Shown: piece after piece, positions 48,239 to 60,191 of the stretch
How positions within the stretch are numbered: position 1 is the stretch's first letter
Layout: every line of letters begins with the position of its first letter
DNA from: Rallus limicola
Lineage: Eukaryota; Chordata; Aves; Gruiformes; Rallidae
DNA: 64,000 bases
NCBI GenBank assembly: GCA_022605955.1
Contig: JAKCOZ010000011.1
Location: forward strand, 4,460,537 to 4,524,536
Reading direction: 5' to 3'
Notes under the pieces: model-generated
Database searches by the model: none
What the model was told of the DNA's origin: nothing
Seen by the model: the letters and a program-made list of their open reading frames with translations, nothing else
Made by a program: the position numbers and the translations under genes

Positions 48239-49540
48239 TTTAAATTCTAGTGTTGACCCTTGGATTACTTTGTACTGGACTAGATCTGTGTGTGAAGATA
48301 TTGATTGCTAACCCTTTGAACCTGTGCTTTCAGTCAGAATTCAACCCATTCAACAGTCTCTTTGTTCAGTCTATATTTCATCAACTTCCAAATGAGGATG
48401 CTGTGGGGCAATGTGAAATAAAACCGTACTAGAGCAGTTTACATCATTTGCTCTGTCCTACCCTGTCATTTACTTAAAGAAAGTAATCAAAGAGTTCAAA
48501 TATTTGGTCCAGATAAATCCATGTTGACTATTCTGAATACCTTCTTGTCCTCAGTGTATTTGGAAGTGATTTGGACATGCTATATGATCATTCCAGAAAC
48601 TACAGGCCTGACTGCCTGATAGTTCTTCAGCTTCTCCTTCGAGGCTTTTTTGAGGATGGGAAAAACATCAGCCTTTTTCAGCCACTAAGACCTCTCAACA
48701 GCCACAATTTTTCTTAAATTATAGACAGTGGCCTCACCCAGCCACATCAGCTAGCACTTGGTATCCTCAAGTGTATCCTATCTGGTTGAGTGGATTTGAT
48801 AGCATCAAGGTCCTCTAAGTAGTGCTTTGTCTCTCAGCTGCCCTTCTCCCTACCAAGCTATGTCCATACACACAGAGGCCTGGAGCAGTTTTTACTCGTG
48901 AAAACTGATTCTGAGAAGGCATTGTGCACTTCAGCCTTCATGTCTACTGCATGCAGCAGTGGGCTTGCATTTTCCCTGATCTTCCTTGTGCTACTGACAC
49001 ACCTCTGGATTCCCTTCCTGCTGCTATTCTCTGTCTTGCTGCCAGCTGGGCTTTGGTCTTTTTCTTTCATCCTTAAGTGCCCAAGGAAAGCTTTTATGTT
49101 CCTCCTTTATTTCTTTTCCTTATTTTCACTTCATGTGTGCTCCCTTTCAGCATTTTAGGTCATCAGGAAGTTCCTCAATTTAGCCAAGCACACCTGGTGA
49201 AGTTCTTACTCTGTCTGCACAAACAGAGCATTTATTCCAGTGCTCTTTGGTAAGTTTTATTTAAAAGTATGTCAGGTCTCCATACACCTTCCCCTTTTCT
49301 GGCAGCTTTCAGGGAGTCTGCATAGCAGTGTCCACTGACCCTAGTCTGTTCTCCAGAAGTCCACTGTTCTGACTGCAACCTCCTTCCCAAGCCTTCCTCT
49401 AGATCCTGCAGCCTTGCTGCATCATTGCTATCCAACTTTCCATCTATGGCCATATCCACCACCAGTTCTTCACTGTTGATGAGCCACAGGGCTTGCAGAG
49501 CACTGACCCTGGTTATCCTTTCTAGTATTTACATCACAAA
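48239..49540 (-). mobile_element. Old CR1 LINE, reverse-transcriptase and upstream region (right part)
   Basis: Continuation of the interrupted CR1. On the plus strand, collinear blocks read as the reverse complement of the RT region: 'tagtgttgacccttgg', 'aatgaggatgctgtgggg', 'aaatccatgttgactattc', 'ctacaggcctgactgcc', 'gaggatgggaaaaacatcag', 'tggttgagtggatttgatag', 'gcacttcagccttcatgtc' and 'gggcttgcattttccctgat'. More weakly, 'agaagtccactgttctgac' and 'ctagatcctgcagccttgc' point toward the upstream endonuclease-side region. The right end is approximate. With the left part this is about 2.1 kb of one old insertion, unusually long for a bird CR1. Stops and indels abolish coding. Confidence 0.75.
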
Positions 49541-50160
49541 ATATCTTACCCAAGGCTACCCAGAACCAAGAATAGGATGTTTTTGTTTGGTTGTTAGTTT
49601 TCCATGCTGTCTTAAATGAAAATATTCTATAAATATGTGTAAGAAATGAGGAGATTGAAAGTCTCTGGAGACATGTTCCCATCTTTGTGCCTTATTTATT
49701 GGAGAAGATGGTTCAAAAGCATCTTATCTTGCTTGGGAAAAAAAGCTGTACAACTGCCAAGGTCAGAAAGATGCAAAGAGATTTCCTGAGGGCTATATTC
49801 TCCTCTCTGATCCTTTCTGCCAATTTCCACTTCATATTCAGCAATCTGTCCACACATGGGCCTCCTAAGGATGTCAGCAAGAATTCCACAACCACAAGAG
49901 AAGAGCTAGGCCCTTCAAAAGTTAGTTGCTCAAGTTAAAACAGCCTCAGGGAAACTTTGACTTATGCCTTTGGTTCCTTTGACTTATGCATGGTTCCTTT
50001 TGATAAAATTATGCGTATTCACAAGCTGCTATTTTGTCTGTCAGGAGAGAAAAAGTGTAAATAGAGAGAGCATAGGCTTGGACTGAGTTGCTTGGATCAC
50101 CGAGTCTAGGTCACCCTTTTATACCTTTATGCTTAATAATGTAAACATAGATTTTACATT
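49541..50160. other. Non-coding unique sequence with a short tandem duplication
   Basis: About 600 bp without a gene. It contains a two-copy duplication at 49956-49997. Open frames here are under 85 codons and unconvincing. Confidence 0.5.
49956..49997. repeat. Two-copy 20-22 bp tandem duplication
   Basis: Copy 1 (49956-49977) and copy 2 (49978-49997) share tttgacttatgc and tggttcc and differ by a small indel between them. It looks like a recent local duplication by slippage or repair. Confidence 0.85.
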
Positions 50161-50256
50161 AGAATAGAATAGAATAGAACAGAACAGAACAGAACAGAAC
50201 AGAAGTAGGTTTAGTTCAATTGGAATAGACCTATGACAATCATCTAGTCCAACTGC
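50161..50256 (-). mobile_element. Very short CR1 LINE 3' end with pentamer tail
   Basis: Minus-strand CR1 terminus of about 95 bp. The left edge is a 44-bp array of (AGAAT)3 followed by (AGAAC)5-6. Then 'gttcaattggaatagaccta' and 'caatcatctagtccaactgc', the conserved CR1 3' end. It belongs to the same tail class as the nested copy at 47.9 kb. Extreme 5' truncation leaves no coding sequence. Confidence 0.88.
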
Positions 50257-50587
50257 AGTTGGACTTGATTTTAGGTGCTGCAGTCCTGGTTTCCCCTGAG
50301 ATGATTCTTTGTCCGTTGCCATCCTTACCACCTTGTTTGAATTAGATGACAAATTCTTGGGTATTGCTTCACTTTGAAGATACAGCAATGATTCTGCAAA
50401 GAGGATAATTACAGCATACAGGATAATGCTAAAGTCTGCCTTCACTGCATCTGTTACCCAACTGTGTTCTAAACTGGACCTTTTATAGAAAGAGAGAGAA
50501 GAAACAGCAATCAGCCTGCATGATGAGTTGTGTCTTTTCCAAAGGAAGCCTCATTGCTTCTATCTCTATAGTCTCTTCTCCCTTCTT
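50257..50587. other. Short non-coding spacer
   Basis: About 330 bp between two CR1 fragments. No gene or additional repeat recognised. Confidence 0.5.
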
Positions 50588-50916
50588 ATAGAATCACAGA
50601 ATGGGTTAGGTTGGAAGGGACATTTAAAGCCCATCTAGTCTGACCTCTCTTCAGTAAGCAAGGACACCTTCACTAGATCAGGTCTCTCAGAGCCCCATCA
50701 AGCCTGACCTTGAATGTCCCCAGGGATGGGGCCTCCAACACCTCTCTGGGAAACCTGTGCCAGTGATCCACCACCCTCAGAGTGAAGAACTTTTTCCCAA
50801 TACCCAACCTAAATCTCCCCTTTTCTTGTTTAAAACCATCACCCCTCATCATATTGTTTCATGGCCTTGGGAACAGTTCTTCCCCAGCTTTCTTTCAGGC
50901 ACCTTTCAGGTACTTG
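50588..50916 (-). mobile_element. CR1 LINE fragment (3' end, 5'-truncated)
   Basis: Minus-strand CR1 of about 330 bp. On the plus strand: one octamer tail unit (atagaatcacagaatg), 'gttaggttggaagggacatt', 'gcccatctagtctgacctc', 'tgtccccagggatggggcct', 'gaaacctgtgccagtg', 'agtgaagaactttttcccaa', and near the right end 'ccccagctttctttcaggca' and 'ctttcaggtact'. Pyrimidine-rich DNA follows to about 51280, producing long overlapping plus-strand open frames that are not credible genes. Confidence 0.93.
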
Positions 50917-53900
50917 TTTTTCATGAACTATTCCTCTTCCTCAGATCTTGCTGCTTTCTCCACACCTGCATCTATTCCTTTGCATTCCCCAAACAGACCT
51001 GCTCCTACCATTCCCTATCTCCTACCCCACATCATTATCACTGCTGCTGCCTTTCCTGCCCAGTAGACTTTCCTTCTTTGAACTATTGCTGTTTCCTCCT
51101 CATCCCCAGCTTCCCAGTTGCCAGCTTCTTGTTTGCCCATTTCTTCTGACCTTGGAGCTTTCATTCTGTCTTTCCAAGCTTGCTCTCTGCATCTTTGCTT
51201 CCCCATTTAACATCCATGTTTTTCTTTCTCCTGGCTCTCTCCTCAAGCCTATCCCCTTTTCTACCACAAACTTCATGGTTTAGAGCCCATTTTAGCATCT
51301 ATTCTGATTCCATATATTGCATATATATACTTATAACTATATATAGCACAAATACATAGTGCTATGTGAACAGTGCTTTCTGTATATCCTCTTTCTCACT
51401 GTTGTTCCTCAGTGGTTGAAAACTACTGAATTTGATGGTTTATGCTCTGAAAAGGTTTTCATGCCTTCCAGATTGACTCTTTTTTTCTGAACTAGTTCTT
51501 GTTTGCTACTGAACTGCTGATGTGAGAGCTTAGAGGGATTTTTCTTAAAGGCTTGGGTAGGAAATATAGAACACAAGAGAGTGATAAAAAGGGCAACTCT
51601 CCCACCTCAAAGAGAGTGTAAGGATGTTTATATGAGTAGCTGTAATTTGGTCAGGGTTTTGGTGTTTATATTCTTGCCAGAAGTGCCAAGGGTCTCAGCT
51701 CATGCTGGTTTTTGTTCTTTGACAGAGTCTGAAGCCCAAACTAAGGTTGGGATCCATTACATCAAACACACTGTTTGAAAAACCTATGGTGAAAGAGATA
51801 CCCAGAGTGTAACTCCTTTACCAGCATAACACCATTTATATGAAGAAATGGTAGAGCCTTCCCAGAAAATGAAGAGCCAGGAAAACTGCTTGAAACCTTT
51901 TCATAGCCCTTCTTATGGCTCTTCCACCCATCAGAGTTGAATTGGTGAATATGACAGCTCCACAGCCCCAGACAGCGTGGCTACAGGTCACACAGGGAAT
52001 GAAGAGGAACAGGAGGTGCTATTTACATGTCAAAATAACTAATGTGAACATTCCTGTGACTACTTCAAAGGAACTTCTCATTATCTTTGTTATTAAATGC
52101 TTCTGCATTGCTAAGAAAGGGGGCAGGTTAATTGGAAAAATTATGTTTAAACTTCATAACCAGTGCAAGCATGAAACCCATCATTTTTATAAATGTTATC
52201 GTGTCTTCTGGATCTAATAGATCTTAACTGATGCATGCTATCATTAAGTTCAATTTAAGAAACTACCCCTAGAGACGTTTTTTAAATCAATTGGAGACAT
52301 GTTCTTAAACAATGTTAGAAATATTTGATTTACCTACATCCTCATCACTGAGCAGGTTTCCTGAGTGAAGGAGAAGAGAAGAATATACTACTTTACCATC
52401 TCATCTTTCATGCTAAAAGAAATGGAAAGCTTTTTTACCCAATATATTAAAATATCAAGTCATCCATCAGTGCAATTCAGTCACCTCTGAAGCAGCTGCT
52501 TAATAGTGCAGTGCAATACTTCATACAGGGAAATGTTAACTAGATCCAAATGAATTATTACATGACATTAACCCTTTTGTCTTTCTGAAAATGAGTAACA
52601 AACTAGGTTGGATTTCTCTCATGCTTCAGCTTCATACAGATTTTAAAAATAACATAGACAGACTTTAGTCTGAAATAAAACCATCCATCCAAGCTGCAAG
52701 CAGCTTAATACTGAAGTTCTGGTACTTATTTTGTCTGCTCAGGTGCTGAGGGCTAATTATCTGACAAATGAAGTTACCTGAATAGGGTGAAACAGATTTT
52801 GGGGAGACATGCTGAAAACATCAGACATGGGCAAGGCCAGGGATCTTAAGAAACAGGATGTGTGGGTTAATATTTGCTCTCTGAAGTGACTTTTTGTAGT
52901 GACTTAAGTATGAGAAGCCACTGAGTAAGTCCAGTCACAGCTACAGCAGAAGTCAGAGCAATTCCACCTTTGAAAGACAATGAGCTGTGCTATACAGCAC
53001 CATAGAGCACGTAAGATCATGTCAGAAAGTCAACTTGGAGAGGTGACCCCAAGTTAAAGATGCAGTTTTCTTATTTTTCAATAATTGTCCTCCAAAAGAA
53101 AGCACAAATATGCTTAGTCGTTTTCATACATCTATCATAAAACTCTTCATATGTCTCCAACCATTACAGCCATGGTACAGGGCTAGGAAAAAACAAAGAA
53201 ATTCATGGCTTAGCACAGAGGCTGACACAATTAACAGGACAACTTTTGTCCCATAAATAGGACTGTTTGTGCTTTGATGTATCTTTGACAGGACATCATC
53301 TATTAATGTCCTGCTCAGGTGAATGCATCTGACTCTTGTCAGATTGGTTTTATGGGTAAAGAAGAAAAGTTATATGAATTTGCAATGCTTCATCTTCTCT
53401 CTTTCCTTCTGTCCAGTTTAATCCAAAAATAAGATTGACTTTTTCTCCAGGGCTGGGATACAGCAGTGCTAACAGTAGTCATCCAGTGCAATAAGTATGA
53501 TGGGACAAAAGACCAGAAAACCACTTCACCCATCAAAAATCAGGAAAGTATGATTGGTGAGAAGGATATCCCAGTTCTGCTCTATCATGGAAACCATCCA
53601 TCCCCGTCTTCTATGATGTGCAAGTTTCAAAATTATTCAACTGCTTTTTTGATTTTTCTTTCTTTTTTCTTTCTTTTTTTTCATTGCTTTTCCTTTTCCT
53701 TCCCAAAAAGAAACTAATCTTTGTGCTGCAACTACACATAGAGCTATGCACAGTACATGGGACTGCCAACACTATCAACAAATTCCATCAGAACACACTG
53801 ATCAGTATCTGTGATCCCTTTTTTAATCCACATTTACCTGTCTAAACTTCAATCCCAACATGACTTGTATAAGCAGAAAAATCTGGGTTTTTTCTCCAAT

Positions 53901-54619
53901 TCAAATTTCAGATAGCTTTTTAGAAGCAAGAATGGAATGTACTTTGGATAATTTATAAAGAAAATGGAAAAAAAAATCCAGCTAATGCTTTAATTGCATT
54001 ACTGAAAGTGTTTGAAAATTACAGTCCTATAAGATAGGAAAGAAAAATATCTCAGCTGATGTTTTGATATATACTTTATTCTCTGGCAATAGAAGGACAT
54101 TATGTTCCCAAGGAGACCTACATGTATTCTTAACTCCTGGACAATAAAAACAAGAAAGATGAAGAAGTCAGAGTTGCTGTTTATATCAGTTCCTTTGATC
54201 CATGTGCACTGGGGCAAAGTACCACATATGCAGCTGCTGTTACACGTAGGAACAGATGCAGTGCAAAATCAGAGATCGTCCTCCTTGAAAGGAGGCCTTG
54301 AGGATGGCAGGTAGACTGTAATATCTTGAAGCTGAAATATTCTTATGAGTCCAGCCTCAAAAAGCACATGATTATTTTAGCTAACATGATCCTTAATAAA
54401 GGAATACATGCTGGGTTCATTTTACTTACCCTCTGGCTTCTGAGCCTTTAGGGTACCCCACATGAAAAATGACGTCCTCGATCTTTTATCTGCAAATGAA
54501 AAAGCCAAACAATTTATTCCTATGAAATATGACTGTTCTTCCAAGATGTTTGGACAGGAAGACTTTGAAAGACACCAAGCATATATTGCAAAAATCTGGA
54601 AAGGAACCAGAGCTGCTAA
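50917..54619. other. Non-coding unique sequence
   Basis: About 3.7 kb. Pyrimidine-rich between 50917 and 51280, a TA-rich patch at 51310-51355, and a TTTC-rich patch at 53640-53705. Overlapping plus-strand open frames at 50757-51283 (94-130 codons) are Ser/Phe/Pro/Leu-rich through composition and begin inside a CR1, so I reject them as genes. No interspersed repeat is otherwise recognised. Confidence 0.5.
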
Positions 54620-54870
54620 GAATAGCACCTAATGGCATGAAGCTGTGCCAGGGCAGGTTGAGATTAGATGTTAGGAAAAAGTTCTTCACTGAAAGAGTTG
54701 TTGGGATGTGGAACAGGCTGCCCAGGGAGGGGGTTGAGTCACTGACCCTGTATGTGTTTAAAAGACAGGTAGATGAGGTGCTTCGTGATATGGGTTAGCA
54801 TAGGACAGGTATGGTTGGACTCGATGATCTTAAAGGTCTTTTCCAACCCAGTCGTTCTGTGATCCTGTAA
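54620..54870 (+). mobile_element. CR1 LINE fragment (3' end) with ORF2 C-terminal codons
   Basis: Plus-strand CR1 3' end. It reads 'gaagctgtgccagggcagg', 'tagatgttaggaaaaagttc', 'gaacaggctgcccagggagg', 'ggttggactcgatgatctta' and 'aaggtcttttccaaccca', and ends with a decayed tail ('gttctgtgatcctgta'). A plus-strand open frame running to 54798 keeps CR1 ORF2 C-terminal residues ('[20 protein letters not shown]', '[10 protein letters not shown]', then 'VDEVLRDMG') and stops at the expected place, so it is a relatively well-preserved terminus. Confidence 0.95.
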
Positions 54871-55344
54871 TTGCCATCTGAGATCATTCCCTGGTTCTTG
54901 CTGGTATGGAATACAGATTATGTGATGCTTAAACAAAAATAAAATTAAAAAAATAAAAACAATCCTCAAATTCTTTGGTAAGGAAATATTGTAGAAGAGT
55001 ATTTGAATGCTCAAAGTCATAGAGTTTTGGGTGATCTTTTCAAAAATGGTTCACAGCTCCCCATGTAGCTGATGAAATATTTATAATGCTCTGAATGTCA
55101 AAACTGACTTCTGTAAAATCAGAAATAAGGCATAAATTTGGTCTAAAACAGTTGTCACCATTAAAATTCAGTCTTGAAAATGGACATACCCAGTCATGAA
55201 AAATAGTTCTATCTGCTTTTAAACTATAAAAAACTTTCCATCCAGGAGTTTCTTTATTCAATATACACAACCAAGGAATAACTGACAATGAAAAATTGTG
55301 GTCAGATTTTGAGATATGTGTTCATATTTAATTGTGTCTTTACT
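54871..55344. other. Short non-coding spacer
   Basis: About 470 bp AT-rich between two oppositely oriented CR1 fragments. No gene recognised. Confidence 0.5.
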
Positions 55345-55547
55345 CATAGAATCTTAGAATCATCAAGGTTGGAAAAGACCTTCAAGATCATCAAGTCCAA
55401 CCATCAGCCTTACACCAACATCATGACTAAGCCACCTCCAAAAGTGCCTCATTTGCCTGGTTTTTGAACACCCCTAGGGACAGCAACTCCACCACCTCCC
55501 TGGGAAGCCAGAGCCAATGTTTCACCACTCTTCTGGTGAAGAATTAT
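55345..55547 (-). mobile_element. CR1 LINE fragment (3' end, 5'-truncated)
   Basis: Minus-strand CR1 of about 200 bp. On the plus strand it starts with tail units (catagaatcttagaatcat), then 'aaggttggaaaagaccttca', 'gatcatcaagtccaacca', 'tgaacacccctagggacag' and 'ccacctccctgggaagcc'. It breaks off at 'tctggtgaagaatta'. Non-coding. Confidence 0.93.
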
Positions 55548-58500
55548 CATATTAATGTACTATTACTGGAGTGAGAGTGCTGCTTTGTTTAAAAGCAGAT
55601 AAAGTAGGCTATCGTATAAAGGCAGGAGGACTCTAATCTATCCAGTTTTGGCATATGTGCTGAAATCTGTTTGAGATGACTTTTATTACTCACTGTGACC
55701 TTGCTGTGTGTGAAAATATCACCCATGTGAATTTATCCTGGACCAACCTTCCACCACATGCCATGCCCTGGAAACTGGATGCACCATAACCCTCTGCATA
55801 ATAAACGGGCAAAATCGAGCTGGTTCAGTGGCAAGGATTGGCATTTAAAACACAACAGAAATGAAAACAAACTAGTCATTCTAAGCCAAAAAAAAAACCT
55901 ATGCTCTATTGTTTTTATTGGTTTCTTTAGAAAAGCTCTCAGTGGTCACTGTAGGACACTGCATTCTTAGTTGGGATGAGCCCTAGAAAGCTCAACATAA
56001 GCAGAGAAAGGGACAGCTGTCCAGGGTGGCTTAGTCATCTGATAAAGATGCTTTTGATAACCAGAACAAACAATTTTCATAGAAGTTTATTTCCATTCCA
56101 TAAATGTCATTATGCCACAAGGGGGTAGGGGTGTTCTGTTTAAAACATTGCAAGGTATCCCTATAGAACCAGCCTTTCAGTGAAAACAGTGTTGAGTATT
56201 ATAAAAAGAAACACAGATTGAATCTACACAGACATTTTCTATACCATCTGCATTTCAACTATTGCTTTCCTTATAATTAACATCTGTTCATAGATATCAA
56301 TCTGAGCAGCAAGGGCGAAATTATTTAAGAACCGCCTATCTTTTAGCCTAGTGTGTTCCTGGGGATGGTTCTGAAGGTGGAGAATGGGTTACCCCCAGGA
56401 AAGGGGATTTGGTTACAAGGAGCACCTTTCATTAATCTAAACAGATTGCCAAAGGCTTGGCAGCACCAAAATGGACACAACTGGATCTCATCAGAGAAAG
56501 TGCCCCTCAAGCGTACAAAAATTAAATAACATTGGTGGGGTTGGTGGTGTTTGTGTGTTCAATACTTCACTGGGAAAAAAAAAAAACAACCTAGAAAATT
56601 TATGCAGGTGAAAGGCTATAGGTGATTCCTGAAGATGAATATTCCAGTGGACAATAGAAGCATGTTTTCTTTATAAAGTCACCTATTAATAGGAAAATTA
56701 GAATTAATGATTTTCTTTTATTATTTTGTTTCACTTCAATATGAGCCAGCCAAAGACCGCAATTTTGTGGTAGAAGAGGATGTGGCATGTGGATGCAAAG
56801 ATGCCTCTCCTAAGCTGCTCAGGTTATCCAGGAGATATGGCCACAGCACATGTATCCAGCACTAAATGGAAAAATGCAGCTGAGACACTGGGTAAATGTT
56901 TTCCAAACTCTGTGAGTTGCTGCTTGCTGACATGTGTATTACAGGGTTAACACGATCCACCTGTAGACAGCTTTCTGTTCCCATGTTTCTCCTGGCAAAC
57001 AAACAGTTGAACGCCTTCATCCCTCTTCCAGTGAGACACCAAGCGATATTCCTTTAGTCCTTTTCAGCCAAAAGCATCGGAAGCATTTTGCTAGATGTGA
57101 TAGGTCACACATATCACAGAAATGGCATAAATTTTTCACGTATTTTTTGCCACAAATAGATTCCTCACCCTCCAAAGTGTCTTAGTTTACACTTGCCACG
57201 GCCACTTCTTTCACTCATAAAGAAAAAGCAAACTTGATTTCTGACGTGCTTAATTGAAGCAGCTGAATTTTCTACACTTCAAAATCTCCTTCATTTCTAC
57301 TTTAAAAAAAAAAAAAGAAAAATCAGAATGCAAAGGTGATGTCATCAGATCCTTTTCCTGGTTTCTTTCCTTTCAGTTTTTCACAACCATTGAAACCAAA
57401 AAGATTTTCCCCATTCAAAGGGAACGACACATATTTTCCTTTTCTACAAGTTGTCCAGAAACATGCATAACCTCCTCTGCCTCTGCTAGGAGATAGATTA
57501 ATCTGTCCTATCGCAACTGGGGAAAGGAAAGGATCAGAGGGTCTTCAGCAGGGGTAAGAAACAAGATATGCTCAGACCAGTCTGCTTCTGTTGGTAGTCA
57601 TTTTTCTTGGAGCTGACATCATTGCTCAGAGCCATCCCCGCTTAGATTGCCCAGAATGCAGCCCAAGCACACCAGGATGGGTGAGATGTGTTTTTGTATT
57701 CTTGAAATACTTATGCCAGGCAATCCGTATCACCTGTGGAGCTTACAAGCTGCTTTCCCAAACATGGAGCTAGAGTGAGGAGTGGCATGGGAAGGACAGG
57801 ACACCTACTGCCGGCTGAACCCTTCCATCTGTCTCCCTCCCACTGGGCGATGGGAGAGTTCAGACTATGGAACACGGCTAGAGTGATGCTTGGGAGATGG
57901 ACCCAATCCTCACAAAGTGAAAAGGGAATAAAGCAACACTAAGGGCTCATAAATAAATAAATAATCTTCTAGAAATTATTTTAGAAAATACCCTTTCAGA
58001 AATTTTTCTCAAGATTGGAATGATTCAGTATTCACAAAAAAGGAAACTTCACTTTGAAATGGGAACTTTTGTACATTTATTTTGGAGAGCATATATATTT
58101 TTTACAGATATTCTTGACAGTTAATATACCAGACAGAATTTTTTTATGTCAACTTACTTTTATTCCTCCTATTAAAATTTGAGGCCAAGGCACAGAAATA
58201 CCCTATTTAGGGGAAGCACCTTCTCCTGTGTGAGAAATTGAATTGTTTTGCCAACATTTCACTGCCCAGATGCAATATCTGAGCTAAAAAGTTAAACCTG
58301 GCAAAGAAGAAAGAAAACCAGGTAATCCAAAGTGTTAAGAAGAAACTGTTGAGGAGAATTTTTTAATGGCATTAAAAAAAAAGAAGTTTGAAAGTACCTC
58401 TTCAGCAAAAGAAAACAATTCTTTTTGCACATTTTGATGGCATTTGCTGGAGGGAAAATGTGAGGGAGAAGAATAAAATAGAGCATTGTCCATTCCCCTC

Positions 58501-58899
58501 CATAAAAATTGTATGATATCCAGAGCCCTTGCTCAGAGCAAGCACAGTTTTGTCCTGCAAAGAAAAAGAAAAGAATAAAAGAAAAGAGAGGGAAAAGAAA
58601 AAGGAAGAAAAAATAATCATAAATAAGACAAACAACTACCATCTATGCTACAGGAGGAATTTCATATGGACCTAACTAAGGAAAATCAGCGTCTCAAAGC
58701 TCCTTTGGTCCCATAAGTGAGGGGGTAATAAGTGACAGATCCAGGGGGGAGAGGGCAGGGAGGGAGCAGGACGGGTGCTCGGGGAAGGCAGGTGCTGCAG
58801 TCAGTCTCCTCTCTGCCAGGAAACGCAGGAAGAATGCATGACAAATTTGGTTTCGGAGCAGAATACTCTCTTTAATGGACAGAAAACACTAACCTTTTA
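55548..58899. other. Non-coding unique sequence
   Basis: About 3.35 kb with no recognised gene or interspersed repeat. A short (AATA)n lies at 57949-57965. A 116-codon minus-strand open frame at 58292-58642 is Phe/Leu-rich because of an A-rich plus strand and is not convincing. Confidence 0.5.
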
Positions 58900-58946
58900 T
58901 TTTTTTCTTTTCCTCTCCCTCTTTCTTTCTTCTTCTTTCCCTCCTC

Positions 58947-58977
<31 letters not shown>
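58900..58977. repeat. 78-nt homopyrimidine tract ending in (C)30
   Basis: Every base from 58900 to 58977 is C or T: about 48 nt of mixed CT, then an uninterrupted 30-nt C run (58948-58977). The complementary strand is a 30-G tract next to a homopurine stretch. Such DNA can form triplex, i-motif or G-quadruplex structures and is often polymorphic or mis-sized in assemblies. Both strands show artificial open frames here (polyproline, polyglycine). Confidence 0.95.
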
Positions 58978-58978
<1 letters not shown>

Positions 58979-60191
58979 AGTTTTAACCCTTTGAAAGGAC
59001 AAAGGACAAAGCTCCCATCTCTGTTGCAACCTATTTTTACCCTGCCAATATCTTCCATGTTACCTAGAATCCTGGACAAATGCACTGTTGTGTGACAACA
59101 AAATAAACATCCTGAAGGACTCGGATTATCTGAGAGATGAAATCAGGGTAAAACACACAAAATAGTCCCCTGGTATCTAAGCACCTGGCTTTTTTGTTTG
59201 CTGCAAAACCAACAGGAATAGTACCCGCTCTGACAAGAGCCACTGGCATTTAACATTTTGACTATGGGGGAATCTCAAATTAGGAGAACCTTCTGCAAAG
59301 GAGGGAACTTCTGAAGTGGCCTGGCACTGTGGGAAAAGCTGGCTTAAATAAGTAGATTTTGATATGACACTTCACTTAGGCTCTGCTGATATCATGGGCC
59401 AAAGCTGCTTTATGTAGGATCCAACTTTGAAGTGGCTTGGATCAACTAAATAATTCAGTCATCAATTGCAGCCATCATCAGACACTTCCTCTGTGTCAGT
59501 ACTCTTTCCAAAAGGCATACAGTTTAGAGCTTACTCACTGCTAACACAAAGGAGATGTGACTGCAGAGTGAAAGCACAGTGACAGCAGCACCCTCTACAC
59601 ATCCTTAAGTACATACTATAGGAGAGGAAAACTAACCACACACCAGTAGCTTACACATAGCTATGCAAAAAGTAAAGGATTTATTTCCCAGCTTGACTAT
59701 TTGTTCCCAAATACAGTTCAGGTTTAAAGATTCTGAATATGCGATGTGGTGTAACACCATTATACCATGATTTTTACTTTTTTCCTGTGATGAGCCAGCA
59801 TCAATCCTGCTGGATTTAATGGGGGTGAAACGTGTGCTCTCCTAAACAACAGAATCGCCCCCCAATATCTCACAGATGCACACTGAAACTTATCCTCCTG
59901 CCTCTAGCTTGCCCAGAGTTTTCCAATAGCTGAAGTAAAGCAGCATTTAAAAAGAAAATAAAAATAAAGAAAAAAATCATTGGGAAAAAAGAAAAAGAAG
60001 ATTAATTTTACAACTCAGTAGTTTGAATTGTAGCCTATGACAAACCCAGGATATTTCACACACAGGACACAAGTATGACTTTACTGGGATTTATTTGTAG
60101 AAAGCCCTTAATTCATATGGAGTCCAATTTTTTTTTTTTTTTTCTGAGTTTTCAATGCTGCATTGATAGGAAAAACAAACCTGTTTTGCTG
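58978..60191. other. Non-coding unique sequence
   Basis: About 1.2 kb without a recognised gene. The segment 59310-59500 contains several TAAT and TTGATATGACA-type motifs and could be regulatory, but the evidence is weak. Runs of A-rich DNA at 59948-60000 and 14 T near 60130. Confidence 0.5.

Noticed and set aside
50757..51283. Three overlapping plus-strand open frames of 94-130 codons rich in Ser/Phe/Pro/Leu
   Set aside because: They start inside an antisense CR1 and run through pyrimidine-rich DNA. No domain is seen and composition explains the openness.
58775..59095. Polyproline (plus) and polyglycine (minus) open frames
   Set aside because: Produced by the 30-nt C/G run and the adjacent pyrimidine tract.
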